Source: a virus
Strand: one strand, 5' to 3'
Virus record (IMG/VR): IMGVR_UViG_3300030116_001389
Span: 1-25,448 of that record
DNA: 25,448 nucleotides
A program made the translations under genes and the position numbers. The notes below the pieces were generated by a model. The model worked only from the letters and a program-made list of their open reading frames with translations, was not told where the DNA came from and made no database searches. This document shows, one piece after another, positions 1 to 6,747 of this stretch. Each line of letters begins with the position of its first letter. The first letter of the stretch is position 1.

Positions 1-9
1 AATTAACTC

Positions 10-369
10 ATGAAAAAAATTGCACTAGCTCTAGCAGCAACTTCATTTGCTTCTGCTCCTGCAATGGCTGGCGTCTATCTTAACGCTGAGTCTAACGCAT
101 CCTACTCTGGTACAGATTATACTTCAACCACAACTGATCTACATATAGGCTACGAAGGTAACATAGGTAAACTTGGATACTATGTCCAAGGTGGTCCTGC
201 ATTTACTGCAGCTGATGGTGTAGACGGTACATCAAATCTATCTGGTAAACTCGGAGGTTCCGTAGCAGCATCAGAAAAGTTTGATATCTATGGAGAAGTA
301 TCATTCGCACAAGTAGATGATGCTGATAATACTTATGGCACAAAGATAGGTGCTAAATATAAATTCTAA
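10..369 (+). CDS. Small secreted beta-barrel-like (outer-membrane-protein-like) protein
   Basis: This 119-residue protein starts with a typical Sec signal peptide: MKK, a hydrophobic Ala/Leu stretch, then APAMA followed by Gly-Val, so cleavage is expected near residue 20. The remaining ~99 residues alternate polar and aromatic or aliphatic residues in Gly-rich strands (LHIGYEGNIGKLGYYVQGG, SGKLGGSVA, FDIYGEVSFAQ, TKIGAKYKF). The chain ends in Phe, the usual last residue of outer-membrane barrels. I infer a small beta-barrel of about 6 strands, exported and inserted in the outer membrane of the infected host, or carried on the virion. No Shine-Dalgarno is visible in the 9 bases available upstream. 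It lies two genes ahead of the capsid gene, a place where T7 has scaffold and capsid genes only. The coding call is firm; the barrel assignment is inference from pattern. Confidence 0.8.
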   Translation: MKKIALALAATSFASAPAMAGVYLNAESNASYSGTDYTSTTTDLHIGYEGNIGKLGYYVQGGPAFTAADGVDGTSNLSGKLGGSVAASEKFDIYGEVSFAQVDDADNTYGTKIGAKYKF

Positions 370-378
370 ATTCTAATT

Positions 379-549
379 ATGTCACATCAAAACTCTAGAG
401 GAGGCTTAGCCTCAGTTTATCCCTATGGGATAGTGAATCATCACGATAAACCAGAAGAGCATCCTGATACGATGCCTAGCGATAAACAACCACCTGGAGT
501 TGATGAAGATATTGATTACGATTCTCTTGAAGAAGCTCTCACAAGTTAG
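379..549 (+). CDS. Hypothetical 56-residue acidic protein
   Basis: A short ORF begins 9 bases after the upstream stop. It encodes a soluble, acidic, Pro/His-containing peptide: MSHQNSRGGLASVYPYGI at the start, then a run of Asp/Glu/Pro, ending SLEEALTS. No domain is recognised and there is no clear ribosome site (the preceding bases are AT-rich). Its 3' end overlaps by 47 bases an ORF in the +1 frame that encodes a hydrophobic segment starting almost exactly at this stop codon. The placement between the barrel-like gene and the capsid leader, with no other candidate in this stretch, supports it being real, but nothing tells its role. Confidence 0.5.
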   Translation: MSHQNSRGGLASVYPYGIVNHHDKPEEHPDTMPSDKQPPGVDEDIDYDSLEEALTS

Positions 550-682
550 TGAGTTATGGTGGGGAGTCTTTGGACTCCTCTCCTTCTTCATTATGGTAGA
601 GACAATGCATGTACATTACCATAACAAAGCAGCACCACACTGCTCAGGAGTAGAAGCACCTCAGAGAAGGACTTCTGCTTAA
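503..682 (+). CDS. Possible small membrane protein (59 residues), overlapping the previous ORF
   Basis: From ATG 503 (a TTG lies just before, at 500) this frame encodes a basic hydrophobic N-terminus, then SELWWGVFGLLSFFIMVE, which looks like one transmembrane segment, then a His-rich stretch (MHVHYHNK) and a polar tail with one Cys. The frame is open from 437. A GGAG lies at 496-499, only 3 bases from the ATG, which is too close to be convincing. The membrane part begins where the upstream ORF stops in the other frame, so a frameshifted fusion is an alternative to an independent gene. The motif of high-light-inducible proteins is not present. Low to moderate confidence. Confidence 0.35.
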   Translation: MKILITILLKKLSQVSELWWGVFGLLSFFIMVETMHVHYHNKAAPHCSGVEAPQRRTSA

Positions 683-805
683 TTGGCTTTGGCCCGATAC
701 GTCGGATACCCTTAGCCGTCTAGACGGTGGGAAAGACCACAAAAAATTGATCAAAAAAATTTACTTAAGTAAGAAATCTATATTTTTTTAATTTATTCCA
801 GATAA
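683..805 (+). promoter_or_regulatory. Structured leader and probable promoter region of the capsid gene
   Basis: This is the only intergenic gap over 100 bases in the window. It holds two tandem small hairpins: CCGATACGTCGG at 694-705 (4-bp stem) and the perfect palindrome CCGTCTAGACGG at 716-727. Further palindromes follow: TTGATCAA near 747-754 and TTACTTAAGTAA at 761-772. A TATATT at 779-784 leads into seven T residues (783-789) before the capsid ATG at 806. No good -35/-10 spacing and no Shine-Dalgarno was found. By position it should carry the late promoter for the capsid gene, as T7 phi-10 does, or an RNA-processing site. I cannot identify the phage polymerase promoter from a single copy. 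Confidence 0.4.
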
Positions 806-1957
806 ATGCCACATCAGAATAGTGCAGAGCCTCTTGCTGATCTGACGCGGCCGGGTCAATCGAACTCGACCGGAGATGCTAGAGCTCTTTACCTCAAGCT
901 GTTTAGTGGAGAAATGTTCAAAGGTTTCCAGAGAAATACAATCGCTAGAGACCTTGTTACCAAGAGAACCTTAAAGAACGGTAAGTCATTACAGTTTATT
1001 TACACAGGTCGTACAACTGCTGAGTACCATGTACCAGGCAGAAGCATCCTAGGTAACGATGACGGAGCACCTCCAGTAGCTGAGAAGACGATCACTTGTG
1101 ACGATCTATTGATCTCAAGTGCATTCGTATATGAATTAGATGAAACACTTTCACATTATGATTTAAGGGGAGAGATCTCCAAGAAGATTGGTTATGCTCT
1201 CGCTGAGAAGTATGATCGTTTAATCTTCAGATCAATTGCTAAAGGTGCTCGTCTAGCTAGCCCAATCACTAAAGCTAATTTCGTAGAACCAGGTGGATCA
1301 CAAGTCCAAGTTGGTACAGGGTCAGGTGCTACATCTGACGCATGGGATGCAGCTAAACTAATAAATGCATTCTATGATGCAGCGGCAGTTTTAGATGAGA
1401 AGGGTCTTTCTACTGATGGACGTTCAGCCGTACTTTCTCCAAGACAGTACTATGAACTAATCCAGAAAGTTGGAGATGGTGGACTAGTTAACCGTGACGT
1501 ACAAGGTACTGCATTACAGTCCGGTCAAGGTGTTATTGAAATCGCTGGTATTAAGATCTACAAGTCAATGAACATTCCGTTCCTTGGTAAGTATGGTGTT
1601 AAGTATGGTGAAACCAATGGACCTGCTGATCCTGGTAATACTGGTAGTTTCGTACAACCAGCTACAGAAGATGCAAGATCTAACGTAACAGGTATCCATA
1701 ATAACTATGGTAATAGTGACAAATGGGCTAAGTCTTGCGGGCTTATCTTCCAGAAGGAAGCCGCAGGCGTAGTAGAAGCTATTGGCCCTCAAGTCCAAGT
1801 TACAAGTAATGATGTTTCCGTGATTTATCAAGGTGATGTTATTCTTGGACGTTTGGCAATGGGTGCTGACTTCTTGAATCCAGCTGCTTGTGTTGAGCTT
1901 CATGCTACAAGCTCTGCTGATGCAGCATTTGGTGACAACTATCCAACAAACGCTTAA
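806..1957 (+). CDS. 10: Major capsid protein (T7 gp10-like)
   Basis: This 383-residue protein builds the icosahedral head shell (HK97 fold). The assignment rests on recognisable gp10 stretches: ALYLKLFSGEMFKGF near residues 28-42, then KSLQFIYTGRTTAEY, then EKTITCDDLLISSAFVYEL and HYDLRGEISKKIGYALAEKYD. T7 gp10 has matching segments at the same places (KVFGGEV, GKSAQFPVLGRT, MNHYDVRSEY). The length is close to the T7 10A form. The wording is closest to what I know of cyanopodovirus capsids, which supports a marine cyanophage. No 10B-type frameshift extension is seen, because a strong terminator follows 23 bases after the stop. The start lacks a Shine-Dalgarno and sits behind an AT-rich leader. 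G+C content looks somewhat higher than in the tail genes that follow. Confidence 0.97.
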   Translation: MPHQNSAEPLADLTRPGQSNSTGDARALYLKLFSGEMFKGFQRNTIARDLVTKRTLKNGKSLQFIYTGRTTAEYHVPGRSILGNDDGAPPVAEKTITCDDLLISSAFVYELDETLSHYDLRGEISKKIGYALAEKYDRLIFRSIAKGARLASPITKANFVEPGGSQVQVGTGSGATSDAWDAAKLINAFYDAAAVLDEKGLSTDGRSAVLSPRQYYELIQKVGDGGLVNRDVQGTALQSGQGVIEIAGIKIYKSMNIPFLGKYGVKYGETNGPADPGNTGSFVQPATEDARSNVTGIHNNYGNSDKWAKSCGLIFQKEAAGVVEAIGPQVQVTSNDVSVIYQGDVILGRLAMGADFLNPAACVELHATSSADAAFGDNYPTNA

Positions 1958-1980
1958 TTCAATAATTTTATTCACATACA

Positions 1981-2007
1981 GGAGGGTTCTTATGCCCTCC
2001 TTTTTTT
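1981..2007 (+). terminator. Intrinsic terminator after the capsid gene
   Basis: GGAGGG (1981-1986) and CCCTCC (1995-2000) form a 6-bp G/C stem with an 8-base loop, followed at once by seven T residues (2001-2007). This is a textbook Rho-independent terminator. Its place, between genes 10 and 11, matches T7 T-phi, so partial read-through would give high capsid and lower tail-gene transcription. The left arm is also a perfect Shine-Dalgarno (GGAGG), and the loop holds an in-frame ATG at 1992 of the next gene. RNA folding and translation of gene 11 could therefore interfere with each other. Confidence 0.9.
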
Positions 2008-2027
2008 ATTTACAAATATTTATACCT

Positions 2028-2651
2028 ATGCCTTTTCCAACCACTAATGCTACTCAAGAATTACCAGCTGTAAATCAAATATTAATGTCATGTGGTCAGG
2101 CACCTGTAACCACTCTCGATACAACCAACCCTGAAGTTGCGATTGCATACGAAACTTTATTACAAGTGTCACGGGAAACACAGGCAGAAGGCTGGACATT
2201 TAATAGAGAATATCATTATAAATTTACACCAGATACTGATGATGAAGTAGCTATACCTAATAATATCCTACAAATAAAACTATCTGAAAGTGGTACGAAT
2301 GGTCAGTATGATGGCATTAGAAGAAGCGGTAAGCTTTATGATAGAATGCATCACAGATATACTTGGCCTGATCATAGTACAATTGAGTGTGATGTTATAT
2401 GGGAGTTTGATTGGGTAGATTTACCTGAACCTATACAGAACTTCATTACTGCTCAAGCTGCTTCTATAGTTTCTCAAAGAATAGTAGGTGATGGCAATCA
2501 GTATCAAGCATTACAACAACAAGCAGCATTAGCAAGATCTACTGCTTTAGAATATGAGACCAATCAAGGTCAATATACATTCTTCGGACACCCATACGAT
2601 AAAACTAACTACTACAATAGTTATAAACCATATCAAGCATTAGCAAGATAA
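2028..2651 (+). CDS. 11: Tail tube protein A (T7 gp11-like adaptor)
   Basis: This 207-residue protein forms the ring linking the portal to the tail nozzle. The N-terminal pattern TQELPAVNQILMSCGQAPVTTL parallels T7 gp11 ([20 protein letters not shown]). It is followed by the family signature QAEGWTFNREY, which corresponds to QSRGWTFNIE. The length is close to the 196 residues of T7 gp11. I chose the ATG at 2028 because the family similarity starts there. An upstream in-frame ATG at 1992 has a perfect GGAGG 6-7 bases ahead, but it would add 12 residues read from the terminator loop and T-tract (PSFFYLQIFIP). Either start is possible. The gene sits one base ahead of gene 12. Confidence 0.93.
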   Translation: MPFPTTNATQELPAVNQILMSCGQAPVTTLDTTNPEVAIAYETLLQVSRETQAEGWTFNREYHYKFTPDTDDEVAIPNNILQIKLSESGTNGQYDGIRRSGKLYDRMHHRYTWPDHSTIECDVIWEFDWVDLPEPIQNFITAQAASIVSQRIVGDGNQYQALQQQAALARSTALEYETNQGQYTFFGHPYDKTNYYNSYKPYQALAR

Positions 2652-2652
2652 C

Positions 2653-5600
2653 ATGACAGCTGTAACTCAACGAATAGATAATTATCTAGGTGGGGTATCT
2701 AAACAATCAGACGATAAAAAACGTGTAGGTCAGGTAAAAGAATGTATCAACGGTTATCCTGACCCTACATTTGGATTAATAAAAAGACCTGGTTTAAAGT
2801 GGATATCTAACTTAGGTACTGGTACTACATATGATTCTTCTAAATGGTTCTATATTAATAGAGGTTCTGGAGAAAAATACATTGGATGTATAACTCCTGC
2901 TGGCGGAGGTACTGGTACAATAGCAATGTGGAATGCTACAACAGGTGCTGCTTGTAGTATTACATATGGTACTGGTGCTCAAGCTTATTTAACAGGAGCT
3001 AGAGATAATTACCATATATTAAATTTAGAAGATACTTCTATAATAACAAACAATTTAATAACAGCAGCAATGCAGTCTGCTCCATCATACACTGCAAAGA
3101 AACAAGCAACATTAGTTCTTAGCGGTACATCTTTAAGTACTGCTTATACAATAACTATAACTCCTGATGGTGGATCTACTTCAACAGTTACTGTTACTAC
3201 AGATAGTGATGATACATACTCTGATACATTAACTAAAATTAAGACTGCTATAGATGCAGAAAGTATATCTAACTTAACTACTACTAAATACAAGACAACT
3301 CTACATTTATCTAAAACAGCTGCATTTAATATAACAGCTACAGGAGGTTCTGATGGTAGTAGCATAAGAGTATTCCAAGATGAAGTTACTACTAGAGCTG
3401 ATTTGCCACAAGAATCTTTCCATAACCATACAGTTAAATTAATAAATAGTGCTAATTTAGATTTCGATGATTATTGGAATAAATTTGTAGCAGATGATGG
3501 TACTTCTGGTATAGGTTCATGGCAAGAAACAATTGATCCTTCTGTATCAGTTGGTATAGACTCAACAACAGTACCACATGAATTAGTTAAATCAGGTACT
3601 AATGCCTTTACATTTCAAAAGGTAACATGGGTTAATAGATTAGTTGGTGATGATACTACTGTACCTCAACCTAGTTTCATTGGTAATAAAATAGAAGAAT
3701 CTTTTTATCACAATAGACGACTAGGTTTCTTATCAGTTAATACTGTATTTCTAGGTAAAACTGGTTCTAAGTTTAATCTTTGGTATGATTCTGCTCAACA
3801 AATATCAGATTCAGATCCTATAGATTTAGAAGCATCTACTATAAGACCAGTAACTTTAACTTCTGTTATACCTACTACACAAGGTCTTGTTCTATTCAGT
3901 AGAAATCAGCAATTCCTAATGGCTTCTGAGAACGGTGTTCTAACACCTACCACTACTAACATAAGTCCAATCTCTAATTATGAAGTTGATTCACTTGTAG
4001 ATCCTGTAGATACTGGAACAAGTATTAATTTTATCAGTAAGACTCCTAGCTATACAAGAGTCCATGCTATGCAAACTAGAGGTCAAGATGAGAATCCAGA
4101 TGTAATAGATATAAGTAGAATTGTAAATGAATGGATACCTGAAACTATAGATACATTTATATCTAGTCCACAGAATCAATTCATAGCATTATCAAGTCAA
4201 TCTTCTAAGAAAGTTTATTTCTTCCGTATCTATACAGTAGGCGATAAGAATGCAATGGAAGCTTGGTTTAATTGGGATGTGTGCGGAACAGTACAATCAA
4301 TAGTTGTCGATGAAGATGACATGCTATTTGTTACAAAACAAGGCAGTCAATTTACATTCAGTAAAGCTAGCTTAAGTCAAAGTCCTGAAGATGCTATTAT
4401 TGTTAATAATGATGGGCAGAAAATTAATCCATGCATAGATTTATATGCTACTGCTAGTTCATCTCAATATAAAAGTATTGAAACAATAACAATATCTAAT
4501 GGAGGTACTGGTTACTCAACACCACCTACAATTAGTATCGCAGGATCTTCAGGTATCAATACAGGAACACCAGGATCAGGGGCTACAGCCACTTGTACGG
4601 TCTCTGGAGGTGCTGTAAATAGTATTACCATTACAAATGGTGGTAGTGGATATACAAACGGTGCTACAATCTCTTTCTCTGGTGGAGGAGGTAGTAATGC
4701 TGCAGCTACAGCTTCTATATATGATGGTACAAAATGTTATATAAGATATAATAATGATACTGCATTAACACCTGTTCTTGTTGTTAAAGGTTCTGCTACA
4801 ACAGGACAATTAACTGAATCAGGATTTACTATAACCCCTAGTACAGGTACTGATGGATTAGGTACATACTTTAAAGTACCAGTAAAAGATTTAGTTACTG
4901 ATTCAGCTGATGATATTATCTTAGGATTTAAATATGATTATGATATTACCTTACCTAAGACTTATTATAGATTAGATGAAAGTATGACTAGAACAGATTT
5001 TACTGCTAATTTAACTATAGCTAGAATGAAATTTGCAGTAGGTCTTTCTGGAGTAATGGGCTTTAAACTTAAATCTACTGGTATAAGACAAGGTAAAAAA
5101 ACTTATACAGGTTATGATACAACAGCTACTAATCCTGGAGATTTTAGTTGGATTGAAGAGGATTTAGCATATGTTGATAGAGATCAAATTAAATTAAAAA
5201 TAAATAATTTTGAGAGTACAGCTTTTACATTTGTAGATGATACTACTATAAGGTTAAATTCTACACCAATTTACACAGCTACAGCTAATGGATCTACTTC
5301 AACTTTTACATGGACATTTGATAGAACCAATTCTGATCCGATAAGAGTATTAGAAGGTGGTGTATTAAAGACACATGGTACTGATTATGAATTTACAGGT
5401 ACAAAGTCTATTGTCTTTATTGATGGTAATAATGCCCCACGTAATCCTGCTGGTAGTACAGAGATTAAAATCTATTGTGCTGATGAAATAATAATATATT
5501 TAGATGAATGGTATAACTTAAACCCAGTTCCTACATTCGATACTTATTTAGCTAATGATGTTGCATTAGCAGAACAATCAGTCTTTAATATACCTATACA

Positions 5601-5715
5601 TCAAAAGACTGATAATTTCCAACTTAGAATATTCAATGACTCTCCTTTCCCTGTTTCATTAAATTCTATGATGTGGGAAGGTAATTATTCGCCTAGATTT
5701 TATAAGAGGACTTAA
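2653..5715 (+). CDS. 12: Tail nozzle protein (tail tube protein B, T7 gp12-like)
   Basis: This 1020-residue protein forms the nozzle of the short tail and anchors the fibres. Family marks include an N-terminal RIDNYLGGVSKQ and IKRPGLKW (as in T7 LKGGISQQ and KRPPLVF), PSFIGNKIEESFYHNRRLGF near residues 340-360, and a C-terminal MMWEGNYSPRF that matches the T7 ending. It is longer than T7 gp12 (794 residues) because of extra modules. One is an Ig-like Thr-rich stretch at about 150-240. Another is a duplicated Gly-rich unit at about 608-690 (NGGTGYS ... NGGSGYT). A third, at about 836-945, resembles the N-terminal module of the tail fibre (YTATANGSTSTFTWTF ... VLKTHGTDYEF). No Shine-Dalgarno is seen. 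It starts one base after gene 11 ends, which suggests translational coupling. Confidence 0.95.
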   Translation: MTAVTQRIDNYLGGVSKQSDDKKRVGQVKECINGYPDPTFGLIKRPGLKWISNLGTGTTYDSSKWFYINRGSGEKYIGCITPAGGGTGTIAMWNATTGAACSITYGTGAQAYLTGARDNYHILNLEDTSIITNNLITAAMQSAPSYTAKKQATLVLSGTSLSTAYTITITPDGGSTSTVTVTTDSDDTYSDTLTKIKTAIDAESISNLTTTKYKTTLHLSKTAAFNITATGGSDGSSIRVFQDEVTTRADLPQESFHNHTVKLINSANLDFDDYWNKFVADDGTSGIGSWQETIDPSVSVGIDSTTVPHELVKSGTNAFTFQKVTWVNRLVGDDTTVPQPSFIGNKIEESFYHNRRLGFLSVNTVFLGKTGSKFNLWYDSAQQISDSDPIDLEASTIRPVTLTSVIPTTQGLVLFSRNQQFLMASENGVLTPTTTNISPISNYEVDSLVDPVDTGTSINFISKTPSYTRVHAMQTRGQDENPDVIDISRIVNEWIPETIDTFISSPQNQFIALSSQSSKKVYFFRIYTVGDKNAMEAWFNWDVCGTVQSIVVDEDDMLFVTKQGSQFTFSKASLSQSPEDAIIVNNDGQKINPCIDLYATASSSQYKSIETITISNGGTGYSTPPTISIAGSSGINTGTPGSGATATCTVSGGAVNSITITNGGSGYTNGATISFSGGGGSNAAATASIYDGTKCYIRYNNDTALTPVLVVKGSATTGQLTESGFTITPSTGTDGLGTYFKVPVKDLVTDSADDIILGFKYDYDITLPKTYYRLDESMTRTDFTANLTIARMKFAVGLSGVMGFKLKSTGIRQGKKTYTGYDTTATNPGDFSWIEEDLAYVDRDQIKLKINNFESTAFTFVDDTTIRLNSTPIYTATANGSTSTFTWTFDRTNSDPIRVLEGGVLKTHGTDYEFTGTKSIVFIDGNNAPRNPAGSTEIKIYCADEIIIYLDEWYNLNPVPTFDTYLANDVALAEQSVFNIPIHQKTDNFQLRIFNDSPFPVSLNSMMWEGNYSPRFYKRT

Positions 5716-5718
5716 CAT

Positions 5719-6732
5719 ATGATGATGAATGATTTCGGCACACCTATGAATGATGTCGAGATGAATATGGCTCCTCTTGGAGCTAGACGTATAGTAGATC
5801 GGATTAAAGCTGAATCTGGTATAGAGTCTCAAGTTATCGGTAGTATCATTAAAGCAGGTATAAGCCTAGTTGGTGGTATATGGGGTGCAAACGAACAGAA
5901 GGAAGCAGCTAAAGAACAAGCTAAAATATTAAACGAGAATGCTGACAGGCAGTTCGCATACGATACAGAAGTATGGGAAATGAAGAAACTGCAGCTAGAA
6001 AAAGATCATTTACAAGCTATATTAGAATTAGAAACTAAAGCAGGAAATGAGTTAAAACAAAAAGAATATCAAGATGCTATATTAGCAGAAAGATATAACT
6101 ATGATTTACAAATACGTGAACGTGAACAAGAGTCTTTAAATGCTCAATTCGAAAGATCAGACGAAATCTTTAATCTACAAATAGGATATAACGAATTAGC
6201 TGAAAAAGCTGCTAGAGAAGATGAAAGGTATGCTTTAGAAGAAACATTAGCTAAATCTCGATTCGATGATGAAGAGATAAGATTACAAGCTTTAATGGAT
6301 CAAGGTGCAATGCATGCAAAAGGACTTAGTGGGGTTAGTGCTGATAAAGCAAGTAATGCAGTTTGGGCTAAGGCCGGAAAACGCTTAGCTGCTTTAAATG
6401 CATCAACAGTAGCAGCTGGTCGTACATCTCGTTCTGTTTTAAATGAAATATCTAGAGATAGAGATACAGCTGATTTAGCTGCATTTGCGTCTAGAATGTT
6501 AGATCCAGGCGAACTGCCTATGCCTATAGCTCCTACACCTACTCCATTAACTGATTGGGTTATGCCTCCAGCATTAGAAGAGTTTGATTTTGGCCCTGCT
6601 CCAGTACATGGTGCACAATATAGTGTCAGTGCAGCAGCTCAAAGAGCATGGGGTTCTAGTATACCTAGTATAGCAGCATCAGCAGGTTCGTTTGTAAGTG
6701 GTTTAGGTCAACAATTTAAACTCTTCGATTAA
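5719..6732 (+). CDS. 14: Internal core (ejection) protein, T7 gp14-like
   Basis: This 337-residue protein should be part of the internal core that is ejected and forms the outer-membrane end of the DNA channel. It holds one hydrophobic segment near residues 42-56 (IGSIIKAGISLVGGIWGA). A long charged heptad-like helix follows (about 58-200; EQKEAAKEQAKILNENADRQ and onward). Then come an Ala-rich stretch and a Pro-rich C-terminus (PMPIAPTPTPL). T7 gp14 has the same order, a hydrophobic N-terminus then helix, but is only 196 residues, so this one is clearly longer. Three Met codons in a row open the gene. An AGGA at 5707-5710 lies 8 bases before the first ATG. The assignment rests on position between genes 12 and 15 plus architecture. 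Confidence 0.85.
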   Translation: MMMNDFGTPMNDVEMNMAPLGARRIVDRIKAESGIESQVIGSIIKAGISLVGGIWGANEQKEAAKEQAKILNENADRQFAYDTEVWEMKKLQLEKDHLQAILELETKAGNELKQKEYQDAILAERYNYDLQIREREQESLNAQFERSDEIFNLQIGYNELAEKAAREDERYALEETLAKSRFDDEEIRLQALMDQGAMHAKGLSGVSADKASNAVWAKAGKRLAALNASTVAAGRTSRSVLNEISRDRDTADLAAFASRMLDPGELPMPIAPTPTPLTDWVMPPALEEFDFGPAPVHGAQYSVSAAAQRAWGSSIPSIAASAGSFVSGLGQQFKLFD

Positions 6733-6747
6733 TTGGGAAAGAACTAA

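Noticed and set aside
503-682. High-light-inducible protein of cyanophages
   Set aside because: The hydrophobic segment and location invite the idea, but the conserved Glu-Asn-Gly-Arg chlorophyll-binding motif is absent.
683-760. tRNA gene in the capsid leader
   Set aside because: The hairpins are only 4-6 bp and do not form the acceptor, D, anticodon and T arms with the right spacing.
806-1980. T7-type 10A/10B frameshift extension of the capsid
   Set aside because: Only 23 bases separate the stop from the terminator, and no slippery site or extended frame encoding a plausible extra domain is present.
1890-2027. Long N-terminal extension of the tail tube protein starting inside the capsid gene
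   Set aside because: The first 34 codons are the capsid gene in another frame and the following part is the terminator. T7 gp11-like similarity starts at the 2028 Met.
3144-3365. Minus-strand ORF opposite the nozzle gene, and similar minus-strand ORFs across the window
   Set aside because: All lie opposite long, well-supported + strand genes, encode low-complexity Val/Ile/Ser-rich or Cys/Tyr-rich peptides and have no ribosome sites. They are reverse-strand shadows of repetitive coding sequence.
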